Assembly (NCBI GenBank): GCA_003501385.1
Contig: DNPN01000022.1
Coordinates: 1 to 41,931 of the forward strand
Origin: Rhizobium sp.
Lineage (GTDB): Bacteria > Pseudomonadota > Alphaproteobacteria > Rhizobiales > Rhizobiaceae
Length of the DNA: 41,931 bases
Direction of reading: 5' to 3'
Shown one piece after another: positions 15,885-24,771 of this stretch. Both the position numbers and the translations under genes were made by a program. Each line of letters opens with the position of its first letter. Within the stretch, counting starts at the first letter, position 1. The notes below the pieces were generated by a model that was not told the origin of the DNA, did no database searches, and saw only the letters and a list, made by a program, of their open reading frames with translations.

Positions 15885-17498
15885 TCAGGCTTCCAGCCAG
15901 ACGTTTTCGGCAAAGGCATAGCCCATCATGCCGCCCCACGGGCTGGATTCCAAGCCCTTAAGTTTGCTGCTGATGGCATCCACGTTGGAAAGATAGGCTG
16001 GAATGATCGTACCGGCTTCTTCGGCAATCATCACCTGCATTTCGTCGTAGATTTCCTTGCGTTTGGCCTGATCCAGCATGCCACGGGCTTCCAGCAGCAT
16101 TTTGTCGAACTTTGGCGACTTGTACTGGCTTTCGTTCCACGGAGCATCGGAGGAATAGAGCAGCGAGAACAGGATATCTGGCGTTGGGCGCGGGTTGATA
16201 TTGCCGAAATGGATCGGTGCCTTCAGCCAGTAATTGTCCCAGTAACCGTCGGATGGAACGCGCTGAACATCGAGTTTCATGCCAATGGCCGCAGCAGAGG
16301 CCTGAATGATCATGGCCATGTCGATGGACGAGCTGGCGGCTTCCGAAGCAATCACCGGAATGGATTGGCCCAGAACACCGGCCTTCTGGAACAGGAATTT
16401 TGCCTTGTCTGGATCAAAGGCCTTAGGTTTCAAATTGGCATTGTGATAGAAATTGGCAGGCGACACTGGCTGGTCATTGCCCACTTCCGCAAGGCCGCGC
16501 AAAGCCGCTTTGACGATCTGCTCGCGGTTCACAATCAGCTTCATACCGTCGATGAAGTCTTTCTTGTTGCCCGGTGCCATGTCGAGGCGCATGTTGAGGT
16601 TGGTGTAATTGCCCGATGTGGTCTTGGACAGAACCACGCCGGTCTGGCTTTCCACTAGACGCATGGAGCGAGGGTTGATGGATGCCGCCAGCTGAATATC
16701 GCCAGACAGCAGCGCGTTGACGCGGGCATTGTCTTCGCTGATGGCGAAAAATTCAAAGCTATCGACGTGCGGGCCGCCAGCCTTCCAGTAATTGCCATTG
16801 CGCTTCATGATCGAGCGCACACCGGGCTCGAATTTTTCAACAATAAAAGCACCCGTGCCATTGCCCTTGGAGAAATCGGTGGTGCCATCGGCCACAATCA
16901 TGAACTGGTGAATGGCCAGAATGGTGGGCAAGTCGGCATTGGGATGGGCAAGGGTGATTTCAACGGTGGATTTATCAAGTGCCTTGATGCCGGTCATCTG
17001 GGCGGCAATCTTGGCAACCTTGGAGCCAACGGCGGGATCAAGATGGCGCTTGAGCGAAAACACCACGTCGTCTGCGGTGAGGCTCTTGCCATCGTGGAAG
17101 GTCACACCGCTTTTCAGCTTGATGGTCCAGACCTGCGCATCCTTACTGTCAAAGGATTCGGCCAGTTCCATCTGGAGGGCACCGCTCTTGTCGAGATTGC
17201 TCAGGCGGTTATAAACCGCGCAGCACCGCACGTAGTCAGTGGAGAGCGATGCCTTGGCTGGGTCCAGCGTGTCGGCGTTGGAAGCTGAATAGCCAGCGGC
17301 GCGCAGCGCGCCACCCTTGATTGGAGTAGCGGCGATAGCGTTGGATGCCCGGCCCATGATGGAACCTGCTGCCGTGAGAGCAACACCACCGGCGAGCATC
17401 AACTGCATCAATTCACGACGGGTTGCACCACGACGAATGGCGTTTTCAACCATGGCATCGTCGTTGCTCGTCCAGTTCTGCGTATGTTTGTCTGTCAT
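15885..17498 (-). CDS. Peptide-type ABC transporter substrate-binding protein (Tat-exported)
   Basis: 537 residues, SBP family 5 (DppA/OppA-like). The N-terminus is long and carries TRRELMQLMLAGGVALTAAG, a twin-arginine signal, so the protein is probably exported folded through Tat. Family blocks include SLSTDYVRCCAVYNRLSNLD, WTIKLKSGVTFHDGKSLTADDVVFSLKR (two adjacent blocks) and a C-terminal YDEMQVMIAEEAGTIIPAYL. The ligand is unknown; the aminotransferase, acetyltransferase and FAD oxidoreductase nearby suggest an amine or amino-acid derivative rather than peptides in general. ATG with GGGGAA upstream. Confidence 0.88.
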   Translation of the reverse strand: MTDKHTQNWTSNDDAMVENAIRRGATRRELMQLMLAGGVALTAAGSIMGRASNAIAATPIKGGALRAAGYSASNADTLDPAKASLSTDYVRCCAVYNRLSNLDKSGALQMELAESFDSKDAQVWTIKLKSGVTFHDGKSLTADDVVFSLKRHLDPAVGSKVAKIAAQMTGIKALDKSTVEITLAHPNADLPTILAIHQFMIVADGTTDFSKGNGTGAFIVEKFEPGVRSIMKRNGNYWKAGGPHVDSFEFFAISEDNARVNALLSGDIQLAASINPRSMRLVESQTGVVLSKTTSGNYTNLNMRLDMAPGNKKDFIDGMKLIVNREQIVKAALRGLAEVGNDQPVSPANFYHNANLKPKAFDPDKAKFLFQKAGVLGQSIPVIASEAASSSIDMAMIIQASAAAIGMKLDVQRVPSDGYWDNYWLKAPIHFGNINPRPTPDILFSLLYSSDAPWNESQYKSPKFDKMLLEARGMLDQAKRKEIYDEMQVMIAEEAGTIIPAYLSNVDAISSKLKGLESSPWGGMMGYAFAENVWLEA

Positions 17499-17609
17499 GA
17501 CGTTCCCCTTTTTGTGGTGTTGGTGGCTTGCAACGCTCCGGCTTGTCGTCTCCGGTCACGCTCCGTGGCTTTTGCTCTGTCGCCCGCCGAAATGGCTGTG
17601 CTGGTCCGG

Positions 17610-17720
17610 GCGGCATAAAACTTCAATGCGAGAGCTTGATAAGGGTCGGAACAAAGGCCGACACATTTTATGCTCTTGCAACAGGCCCAGTGTTGCAGGA
17701 CTACCGGGCCGTTTTTTTCT
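17610..17720 (+). ncRNA. Candidate small RNA or attenuator ending in a terminator (antisense to the operon)
   Basis: The 299-bp gap between aminotransferase and binding-protein genes contains stem GCATAAAA/TTTTATGC (17613-17620 and 17666-17673), an inner stem GTCGG/CCGAC (17645-17649 and 17658-17662), then GGCCC/GGGCC (17684-17688 and 17706-17710) followed by seven T residues (17712-17718). A competing hairpin TGCAACA/TGTTGCA (17677-17683 and 17691-17697) holds GGCCC in its loop. The T-run makes sense only on the plus strand, where no gene ends. A plus-strand small RNA is the simplest reading; a structured leader on the minus strand is the alternative. Confidence 0.35.
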
Positions 17721-17797
17721 GAATAGCGAGCATCAGGCAGCAGATAATTCCGAATCTCTGCCTGACGCGCTATTTTGCGCACACCTGCCGTGTGGCC

Positions 17798-19171
17798 TTA
17801 GGCCATGGCAGCGCGGACATCCGGGTCAGCCAAGGTCTGATCCAGCGTCTTTCTGGTGCGCTCGACAATGGCGTCAATTTCGCTTTCCGTGCAGCACAGC
17901 GGCGGCGCATAGCCCAGAATGCCATTGGCAAAGGCGCGGATGACCAGGCCATTGTCCCAGGCACGCTCAAACACCCGCGTGGCCGGGGCGGAAGCTGCGG
18001 GCAGCGGGGTTTTCTTGTCCTTGTCCACCACCATTTCAACGGCGGCCAGCATGCCGCGACCGCGCACATCGCCCACCAGCGGGTGGTCTTTCAGGCTTTC
18101 CAAGCCAGCAATCAGACGCACACCAACTTTGCGGCCGTTTTCCAGCAAGCCGTCTTCGTAGAGCTTCAAAACCGCAAGACCAACGGCAGCACTGACCGGA
18201 TGGGCCGAATAAGTATAGCCATGACCGATCGCCGCAGATCCGGCACCATCAGCAATGGTGTTGTAGATTTTATCGGACAGGAACACCGCACCCATCGGCA
18301 CATAGCCAGAGGTGAGGCCTTTGGCGGTGGTCATCAGGTCTGGCACCACGCCATCCTCTGCGCAGGCAAACAACGGGCCGGTGCGGCCAAAGCCGGTGAT
18401 GACTTCATCGGCCACAAACAGAATATCCAGCTCAGTGCAGACATCGCGCATGGCCTTCAGCCAGCCATCTGGCGGAACCAGAACCCCGCCAGAGCCTTGA
18501 ATCGGCTCAACATAGAAAGCGGCAACACGCTCTGCACCGAGTTCTTCGACCTTGGCGCGCAAGGCGGCAACAGAAGCGGCAATGATGGCTGCCGGATCAT
18601 TGCCCACCGGATTGCGATAGGCATAGTGCGACGGAATTTTATGCTGCCAATCAAACGGCAGGCCAAAACCGGCATGAAACAGTGGCAGCGCCGTGAGACC
18701 CGCACCGACGGTGGACGAGCCATGATAGCCTTGTTCCACCGAGATGAATTGGTCCTTCTGCGGTGTGCCCTTGCAATGGTAATAATAGCGAATGAAGCGA
18801 ATGGTGCTGTCCACCGCATCTGAGCCGCCAAGAGTGAAATAGACGTGGTTGAGATCGCCAGGTGCGCGCTCGGCCAGCTCCGCCGCCAGCCGGATGGCGG
18901 GTTCTGAGCCAAGGCTGAAATAGCCGGTGGCGTAAGGCAGTTCGCGCAATTGCTTGGTGGCGGCTTCAATAATGCTGTCCTGACCGTAGCCAGCGTTGAC
19001 GCACCACAGACCGGCAAAACCGTCCAGCAATTGATGGCCGGTGGCATCGGTGACGGTGGCACCCTTTGCGGATTTCAACACCCGCACGCCTGCCTTTTCA
19101 TGGCCGCGATAGGAGGCAACGGGATGCACCAGATGGGCGCGGTCCAGCTCAATCAAGGAATTGCTCAACAT
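17798..19171 (-). CDS. Class III aminotransferase (omega-amino acid/diamine:pyruvate type)
   Basis: 457 residues, PLP-dependent fold type I. Visible: GATVTDATGHQLLDGFAGLWCVNAG (N-terminal), substrate loop FTLGGSDAVDSTIRF, the PLP-aspartate region LFVADEVITGFGRTG, and the Schiff-base lysine in LMTTAKGLTSGYVPMGAVF. The overall pattern resembles beta-alanine/putrescine:pyruvate aminotransferases, which move a terminal amino group to pyruvate. It is encoded 15 bp after the acetyltransferase and 299 bp before the binding-protein gene, so it probably acts on the imported compound or its product. Confidence 0.87.
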   Translation of the reverse strand: MLSNSLIELDRAHLVHPVASYRGHEKAGVRVLKSAKGATVTDATGHQLLDGFAGLWCVNAGYGQDSIIEAATKQLRELPYATGYFSLGSEPAIRLAAELAERAPGDLNHVYFTLGGSDAVDSTIRFIRYYYHCKGTPQKDQFISVEQGYHGSSTVGAGLTALPLFHAGFGLPFDWQHKIPSHYAYRNPVGNDPAAIIAASVAALRAKVEELGAERVAAFYVEPIQGSGGVLVPPDGWLKAMRDVCTELDILFVADEVITGFGRTGPLFACAEDGVVPDLMTTAKGLTSGYVPMGAVFLSDKIYNTIADGAGSAAIGHGYTYSAHPVSAAVGLAVLKLYEDGLLENGRKVGVRLIAGLESLKDHPLVGDVRGRGMLAAVEMVVDKDKKTPLPAASAPATRVFERAWDNGLVIRAFANGILGYAPPLCCTESEIDAIVERTRKTLDQTLADPDVRAAMA

Positions 19172-19186
19172 AGTCTTTCTCCAAAA

Positions 19187-20023
19187 TCAGCCCAGCGCCT
19201 GGCTGGCCAATGCATAGGTTTTCATCGTCGAAGGTGCAGTTTCGGCCACATTGCGGCGCATGGGCAGACCGCCGCCAACATGCAGCAGACCGTGTTCCGT
19301 CAACCATGGCGCAAGCCCGGTATCCACCAGTGTATCAACGCGCAGGAAGTGGCCAGTGCGCTCTGCAAACACGAAGGAGAGTAGAGCCTTGGCATCTTCC
19401 AAAGTCGCGGCCACCACCGGCCCCACGACCTCACCTCGGCCAAAAGCGCGGAGCGCCACGCATCCGACAATCCGTTCGCCATCGCGCAACACGGCAAGTT
19501 TGCCCTGACCAAAGAGCCGCTCAAACAAGGCGCTGCGGTCTGCGCCAAACGCTTGAGTATCAAGGGCGCGCACCTCAGCCAAGACACCCCTGTCGGCCCA
19601 GGCAATATTGGCAGGCTGCAATTCAGGCGCTTTGATAATACCCTGATGTTGTACAACTTCGCCAACAACAGCAAAGCCGAGCTTTTCATACAGTGGCAAG
19701 CCATCGGTCGTTGCTACCAACCGGCATTCACGACCTTCTGCTGCTCCCAGCGCCAGATCCATCAGTTTGCGGCCAAGACCACGGCCGCGCATTGTTGCAT
19801 CAACAATCACCATGTTGACGGTGGCGCAGGTGCTGCCATAAAGCGTGGCCATGGCGGTGCCCGCAACACGGCCCTCTTCCAGCGCCACAAATCCCTGGCT
19901 CAACGACAGAACCATGGCCCAGTCCTCGCGGCGATGGGGCCAGCCAGCCTGCTGCGACAACGCAAATGCGCCGTCAATATGGTCTGGACCGAAGGGGAGA
20001 AGTTCGATCTGGCTGAGCTGCAT
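19187..20023 (-). CDS. GNAT acetyltransferase with a second C-terminal domain
   Basis: About 278 residues: an N-terminal GNAT domain with the acetyl-CoA loop MRGRGLGRKLMDLALG (motif A) and LPLYEKLGFAVVG (motif B), followed by a C-terminal GNAT-like domain of the Acetyltransf_18/YitH type. The start at ATG 20023 is preferred over a TTG at 20038 because AGGA lies 8 bases upstream of it. It probably N-acetylates a small amine or amino acid. First gene of the minus-strand operon, divergent from the HAD gene. Confidence 0.82.
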   Translation of the reverse strand: MQLSQIELLPFGPDHIDGAFALSQQAGWPHRREDWAMVLSLSQGFVALEEGRVAGTAMATLYGSTCATVNMVIVDATMRGRGLGRKLMDLALGAAEGRECRLVATTDGLPLYEKLGFAVVGEVVQHQGIIKAPELQPANIAWADRGVLAEVRALDTQAFGADRSALFERLFGQGKLAVLRDGERIVGCVALRAFGRGEVVGPVVAATLEDAKALLSFVFAERTGHFLRVDTLVDTGLAPWLTEHGLLHVGGGLPMRRNVAETAPSTMKTYALASQALG

Positions 20024-20338
20024 GCCACTATCCTGCAATGTGTTTGTCCATAACCACTGTGATAGACCCGCTAGCGAAGAAGATCGTCCTGAGGATGGCC
20101 CCTCCTTGGTATGTTTGGCCGTTCCGCTGGATCATCACCGCATCTTATGCTGTGGCTGACTGTTTTTGCGGGCGGGCGGCTCCGGGTTGGTGGTCTTGCC
20201 GCAAAACTCTCTGCCAAACAACGGGCGAGATACGCAACATTCTGCTTCAAGAGGCAGTAATTGCGGTGAACGGCTCGGCACGACCCTGCCTATGATGGGA
20301 AAACCTGATCGACATGCTTTGCAAGGATTGAAAAGCCC
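20024..20338. promoter_or_regulatory. Divergent intergenic region, acetyltransferase/HAD
   Basis: About 315 bp between two divergent starts. It must hold the promoters of both arms of the amine-type cluster. I see no convincing palindrome, consensus promoter or hairpin in it. Confidence 0.5.
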
Positions 20339-21007
20339 ATGGCCCCCTTCCGCCCCAAATACATTACCTTCGATTGCTACGGCACGCTCATCAATTTCCA
20401 GATGGCGGAAGCGGCCCGTGATATTTACGGCGCGCAACTGGATGAGCCGAAAATGGCCGAGTTTATCAAGAATTTCTCGGCCTATCGTCTCGATGAAGTG
20501 CTGGGAGACTGGAAGCCCTACGCAGAGGTGGTTCACAATGCCATTGAGCGCACCTGCAAGCGCAATGGCGTGACCTTCCGTGACGAAGACGCTAAAACCG
20601 TTTACGAGCGCGTGCCCACCTGGGGACCACACGCGGATGTGCCAACAGGTCTTGCCAAGGTGGCCAAGGAAATTCCGCTGGTTATTCTCTCCAACGCCAT
20701 GAATTCGCAGATCATGTCCAATGTCGAAAAGCTTGGCGCACCCTTCCATGCAGTTTACACGGCAGAGCAGGCGCAATCCTACAAGCCGCGCATGAAGGGC
20801 TTTGAATATATGTTCGACATGCTCGGCTGCGGCCCGGAAGACATCACCCATGTGTCATCGTCTTTCCGCTATGACCTGATGACGGCCCATGATCTGGGCA
20901 TCGAGAGCAAGGTTTGGGTCAACCGTGGTCATGAGCCTGCCAACCCCTATTATGGCTATCAGGAGATTGAGGATATTTCCGGTCTCGCTGGCGTTTTTGG
21001 TCTTTAA
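20339..21007 (+). CDS. HAD-family hydrolase, haloacid dehalogenase type II
   Basis: 222 residues. HAD motif I is FDCYGTLI (nucleophile Asp12), motif II ILSNAM, the motif III lysine is in QSYKPRMKGF, and motif IV is HVSSSFRYDLMTAHDLG. The cap insertion after motif I is typical of the L-2-haloacid dehalogenase type. The second motif I residue is Cys rather than the general phosphatase Asp, as in dehalogenases, but true activity on haloacids is unproven. The stop is 3 bp before the FAD oxidoreductase start, so the two are co-transcribed. Confidence 0.83.
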   Translation: MAPFRPKYITFDCYGTLINFQMAEAARDIYGAQLDEPKMAEFIKNFSAYRLDEVLGDWKPYAEVVHNAIERTCKRNGVTFRDEDAKTVYERVPTWGPHADVPTGLAKVAKEIPLVILSNAMNSQIMSNVEKLGAPFHAVYTAEQAQSYKPRMKGFEYMFDMLGCGPEDITHVSSSFRYDLMTAHDLGIESKVWVNRGHEPANPYYGYQEIEDISGLAGVFGL

Positions 21008-21010
21008 GCG

Positions 21011-22285
21011 ATGAAATATGTCTCCTACTGGCACGATACCGCTCCGACATTTTCCGGTGGCATTACCGGCCCGATTGACGGTCACTATGATGTTGCGGTG
21101 ATTGGCGGTGGCTTCACGGGCTTGGCTTCGGCACGCCAACTGGCAAAAGCCGGGGCAAAGGTGATTGTGCTGGAGGGACAGCAAATTGGTTGGGGTGCCT
21201 CTGGCCGCAATGGTGGGCACCTCAACAATGGCTTGGCCCACAGCTATCTGGGGGCCAAGGCCGAGCTGGGTAAGGAGCGGGCCATTGCACTTTATAAGGC
21301 GCTGGACAGTTCCATCGACACCATCGAGGCGCTGATTGCTGAGGAGGGGATCGATTGTAATTTCCGCCGGGCTGGCAAGTTGAAGCTGGCCTCCAAGCCG
21401 CAGCATTTTGAGGGGCTTGCCCGCAATTTTGAAGCATTGCATGCTGAGGCCGACCCGGATACGGCTCTGCTCTCTCCCAACGATCTGAAAAGTGAGGTTG
21501 GTTCACCTTTTTTTGGTGCCATGCTCTCCAAGAAAAGTGCGATGATGCACATGGGCCGCTATGTTGTCGGTCTGGCTGAAGCCGCAAGCCGCCATGGTGC
21601 GGTGATCGCAGAAAAAGCACTGGTGACCAGCCAAACCCAGGCCAATGGCGTGCATAGCTTGGTCACTTCACGCGGAACTGTCACTGCCAACAACGTGCTG
21701 GTGGCAACGGGTGCCTATACCACGCCTAATTTCGGCTATTTCCGCCGCCGGATTATTGCCGTTGGCTCTTTCCTGATCGCCACACGCCCGCTGAATGAGA
21801 CGGAAGTGGCCTCGGTGATGCCGGGCAACCGTACCTGTGTGAACACCATGAACATCGGCAATTATTGGCGTCTTGCTTCCGACAATCGCCTGATTTTTGG
21901 CGGACGCGCGCGCTTTTCCGCATCCAGCGATCAGCGTTCCGATGCCAAAAGCGGCGAAATTTTGCGCCAGAGCCTCGTCAACATCTTCCCGCAACTGGCC
22001 AAGGTTGAGATCAATTATTGCTGGGGCGGTCTGGTGGATATGACCAAGGATCGTTACCCCCGCGCCGGTTATCAGGATGGCGTCTGGTATGCCATGGGCT
22101 ATTCCGGCCATGGTGCGCAGCTCTCCACTCATCTTGGCATGATCATGGCCGATACCATCATGGGCAGGCCGGATGCCAACCCGCTGAAAGGTCTGGACTG
22201 GCCCGCCGTGCCGGGACATTTTGGCAAGCCATGGTTTTTGCCGCTGGTGGGCATGTATTATAAGATGCTGGATAGATTTCAGTGA
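21011..22285 (+). CDS. FAD-dependent amine oxidoreductase (DAO family, PuuB-like)
   Basis: 424 residues. The dinucleotide-binding loop is YDVAVIGGGFTGLASARQLA (27-46), followed by the E of VIVLEGQQIGWGASGRNGG, a stretch characteristic of PuuB-like gamma-glutamylputrescine oxidases and relatives. The C-terminal FAD contact is MGYSGHGAQLSTHLG. It would oxidise a primary or secondary amine to an aldehyde plus ammonia or amine. An aldehyde dehydrogenase, a cupin and an amidohydrolase occur 3.4 kb downstream on the other strand, giving the remaining steps of such a pathway. Last gene of the plus-strand arm. Confidence 0.87.
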   Translation: MKYVSYWHDTAPTFSGGITGPIDGHYDVAVIGGGFTGLASARQLAKAGAKVIVLEGQQIGWGASGRNGGHLNNGLAHSYLGAKAELGKERAIALYKALDSSIDTIEALIAEEGIDCNFRRAGKLKLASKPQHFEGLARNFEALHAEADPDTALLSPNDLKSEVGSPFFGAMLSKKSAMMHMGRYVVGLAEAASRHGAVIAEKALVTSQTQANGVHSLVTSRGTVTANNVLVATGAYTTPNFGYFRRRIIAVGSFLIATRPLNETEVASVMPGNRTCVNTMNIGNYWRLASDNRLIFGGRARFSASSDQRSDAKSGEILRQSLVNIFPQLAKVEINYCWGGLVDMTKDRYPRAGYQDGVWYAMGYSGHGAQLSTHLGMIMADTIMGRPDANPLKGLDWPAVPGHFGKPWFLPLVGMYYKMLDRFQ

Positions 22286-22380
22286 GAACAACAGCATGCG
22301 GTCGCTGAGGATTATTTCATTTTTGGATGCCAGAAAACCTTGCGCGTTCACTCGAGTGCTCCGATGCGAGGCGTCTGGTA

Positions 22381-23136
22381 TCAAGTTTCCTTCTCTGTAT
22401 AACGCATGATGCGCAAAAGCCCCGAGAGGCCATTGCTACTGGGTGCGATGTTCAGGTTGCATGGACCAATGGCGGTGTCCTTCCAATGCAGTCCAGCACA
22501 GGGATTGATGTCGAAATCACCGATTTTGATAAGTCGAATTTTCCCAGACAGCTCGTGACGCTCGCTTAGACGAAACAGAGGACCGTATTGCTTTCTCGCG
22601 TCATCGACCGATTTTGCCTTCGTTGCTTCTACGGGAATAGCATCAATAAAAACCTGATTGATCATGCTTACGATCATGTCAATGTGGTTTCTGTCGATGG
22701 GAGTTGAGGTGTCGAGCGCGAAGGTCGCTTGTGAGGCGTCTTCAGAAATATTTGCCTCTGTGACTTTAATTTCGCCACCCAAAACGTTCAAGCAGCTTCT
22801 TATAGCAATATGAACGCCCGTATGCAGGCGGCGGCGCTGTTCACGATGATTGACGTCAAGCTGGACACTCACCTGATCCCCTTCATTTGGTATGGGGGTC
22901 TCCTTCGACAGCATAAGCCATGTTAACCCTTGCTGTTTGACCGCTGAAACGATGGAAGTGTGGGTGTCGCCAAAGCAAAATAGGCCTTGATCACACGGCT
23001 CGCCCCCGCCAGCAGGCCGCACGATATTGTGTTTCAGGGCAACTAGCGTGGCAGTGCTATTGGTTGTCGTACGCAGGACGACCGATTCATTTTGCGTTAT
23101 ACCGGGATCGCTGTAATAAATATTTTTTTGTTCCAT
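22381..23136 (-). CDS. Stand-alone AlaX-like tRNA-editing domain protein
   Basis: 251 residues. The order of blocks matches alanyl-tRNA synthetase editing domains: an N-terminal VRPAGGGEPCDQGLF (the family's PEGGGQPGDRG), LDVNHREQRRRLHTGVHI with zinc ligands His105 and His109 (HxxxH), and DFDINPCAGLHW with Cys213 and His217 (CxxxH, the family's CGGTH), then TAIGPCNLNI. Such proteins hydrolyse mischarged aminoacyl-tRNA. The aminoacylation domain is absent. Composition is AT-richer than flanking genes. It is 196 bp downstream of the oxygenase gene on the same strand. A trans-editing or self-protection role is inferred from this pairing. Confidence 0.75.
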   Translation of the reverse strand: MEQKNIYYSDPGITQNESVVLRTTTNSTATLVALKHNIVRPAGGGEPCDQGLFCFGDTHTSIVSAVKQQGLTWLMLSKETPIPNEGDQVSVQLDVNHREQRRRLHTGVHIAIRSCLNVLGGEIKVTEANISEDASQATFALDTSTPIDRNHIDMIVSMINQVFIDAIPVEATKAKSVDDARKQYGPLFRLSERHELSGKIRLIKIGDFDINPCAGLHWKDTAIGPCNLNIAPSSNGLSGLLRIMRYTEKET

Positions 23137-23258
23137 ATTTTAGACTTTCTATTGTAAGAATTATGTATTTTAATCTTTCATGTTGTAAATTTTGGATTTT
23201 TAATAAATAATTTTGAATCTAAAATGATCAATGCCTATTTTAATTGTTTCCTATCAGG

Positions 23259-23300
23259 GGCGTTGCACACTTTTCCTGAAGGTATTCGCTGTGCAACGCC
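23259..23300. terminator. Strong hairpin between oxygenase and AlaX-like genes
   Basis: An 11-bp perfect stem GGCGTTGCACA/TGTGCAACGCC (23259-23269 and 23290-23300) with a 20-nt loop, about 30 bp past the oxygenase stop. On the minus strand it is followed by an A/T-rich stretch without a clean T-run. It could be a leaky terminator or an mRNA-end stabiliser between the two genes. The rest of 23137-23332 is AT-rich and featureless. Confidence 0.45.
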
Positions 23301-23332
23301 TGGTTTCAGGTTCGGCTTAAGGTTTTTTAGAC

Positions 23333-24373
23333 TTAATAAAAATCGTTATTGGGAATAAATGGATTGATCGGGAAGATAGGACCATCCACGCCGCTGCGCT
23401 GACGTAGCAAGCTAAATGACCGAGCTGCATATGTGCGCAGTACTAAACGATCACCTTCACCAATGGCACCACGACGATGAGCACCTCGCGTGTTGTTAAA
23501 GACCAGCATTGTCCCCGGATCAACAGGGAAATCGACCACATTTCGGTTAAGTGCCGCTTTGAGAGCGACAATGGCTGTGGCTGCTTCAGTATCCTCAGGG
23601 TCGATAGCACGTGTTGCATAAGAGGGGAAGCGGAGTTCGGTGTTGTCACCTGATCCAGTCAAGAGGGAAATGGGCGGAGACCAGTTGTTGTCGCCAAGAC
23701 CAAAGCTGGTCGGGAATCGCACCTGGAACCGCTTTTGCCCAAGGACGTACAGATCGTGCTCAGTCATATCAGCAATGGCATCTATGGTTGAAGCATATCC
23801 TGTCAATGTTCCGGGTGGATTGACTACACCGCCCAGAACGATGAATTCAGTGCGGGCGTCGCGAGGCATTGCCGCGTCATCGGTGTGGATTTCAAAGTCC
23901 GTTGTTGTGGCATTCGTGTTTGCACCTGCGTTAGCTGCCGGGCGGAGTTCCATAACCAGCATTCCGTCATTTTGGCTGGCGTAGTTAAAAGGTTTGCCGA
24001 TCAAGTGCGTAAATGCGAGTTGGAATAACGCAATCTTGTCCTTACCTTCGGGAAGATTGCTAATGTAGACCGCATCGATGGCCCCGGCTAAAAGTTGCTT
24101 TGCAATATTTACCAGTGCGGGGGTACTGACTGTCAGCGTGGGAATAAAACCAGCCGCGAGATGGAGCTGGTTTGCGGTATCGATGGGCCAACCTCGCTCC
24201 GACAATGCAAGATGCAGTAATGCTGCGAGTTGAAAGTGGGTTTTACTGTCAAGAACATGGCGGATGATACGCTTTGCGCTGCGGTAAGGCTCATTGTGTC
24301 CATCAAATTCATGATGAGACTGCAAACTTGATTGTTGCAACGTGCTCTCGTTTTTGTGGTGGTGCAATTTCAT
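23333..24373 (-). CDS. Fe(II)/2-oxoglutarate oxygenase, clavaminate synthase-like
   Basis: 346 residues of the TauD/clavaminate-synthase superfamily. The facial triad is visible: His163 and Asp165 in EIHTDDAAM, distal His299 in NTRGAHRRGAIG, and the 2-oxoglutarate arginine Arg313 in LVLRTYAAR. The DPGTMLVFNN stretch before the distal His is typical. Characterised relatives hydroxylate free amino acids such as arginine, asparagine or lysine; the substrate here is unknown. The N-terminal 30 residues are His/Ser/Gln-rich and probably disordered. ATG has GGAGAG 5 bases upstream. First gene of an AT-rich two-gene unit with the AlaX-like gene. Confidence 0.8.
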   Translation of the reverse strand: MKLHHHKNESTLQQSSLQSHHEFDGHNEPYRSAKRIIRHVLDSKTHFQLAALLHLALSERGWPIDTANQLHLAAGFIPTLTVSTPALVNIAKQLLAGAIDAVYISNLPEGKDKIALFQLAFTHLIGKPFNYASQNDGMLVMELRPAANAGANTNATTTDFEIHTDDAAMPRDARTEFIVLGGVVNPPGTLTGYASTIDAIADMTEHDLYVLGQKRFQVRFPTSFGLGDNNWSPPISLLTGSGDNTELRFPSYATRAIDPEDTEAATAIVALKAALNRNVVDFPVDPGTMLVFNNTRGAHRRGAIGEGDRLVLRTYAARSFSLLRQRSGVDGPIFPINPFIPNNDFY

Positions 24374-24771
24374 AGTGCTCTCCGTGAAGCTAAATGGCTA
24401 TTATGTGTGCTAAGATGGTGGTCGTTGTTGCAGGTAAGTCAGGCTGATCGGCGACGACCTCGCCAAGACGAGGGAAATTGATAAGGTACTTTTGAATATT
24501 ACGCTACAGAGGTGGCCTTTGCTCAAAATTCTCTGATAGCGGCATTTTTCGCGCGCCCGTTAATCACTTGCGCAGCCCTTTTTAAAGGGTCAGCGAACTC
24601 AATCCGTAAACGGTTGGGTATGCTGATGTTTGCACATTTACTCATTTTCATTTGATGGGGTATGATATCCTGACTAAAGATATGTTGTGGAAACGTTGTA
24701 TTCTTTGATTTTTCTGCTTTTATAATTAAATTTAATAATTTGTATTTTTCTTTTTGGTGTTTCGGTTTTTA
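24374..24771. other. AT-rich intergenic region upstream of the oxygenase gene
   Basis: About 400 bp without a credible gene; the short plus-strand frame at 24740-25021 is the antisense of the transporter gene. It contains a palindrome CCCTTTTTAAAGGG near 24574 and long A/T tracts toward 24771. The promoter of the oxygenase gene should lie in it, but no consensus promoter is clear. Confidence 0.4.

Noticed and set aside
17792..18823. A 343-codon plus-strand frame over the aminotransferase
   Set aside because: Shadow frame; the minus-strand protein has all PLP-binding motifs.
20135..20851. A 238-codon minus-strand frame opposite the HAD gene
   Set aside because: The plus-strand HAD motifs I-IV are intact, and the minus frame extends into the regulatory region with no recognisable domain.
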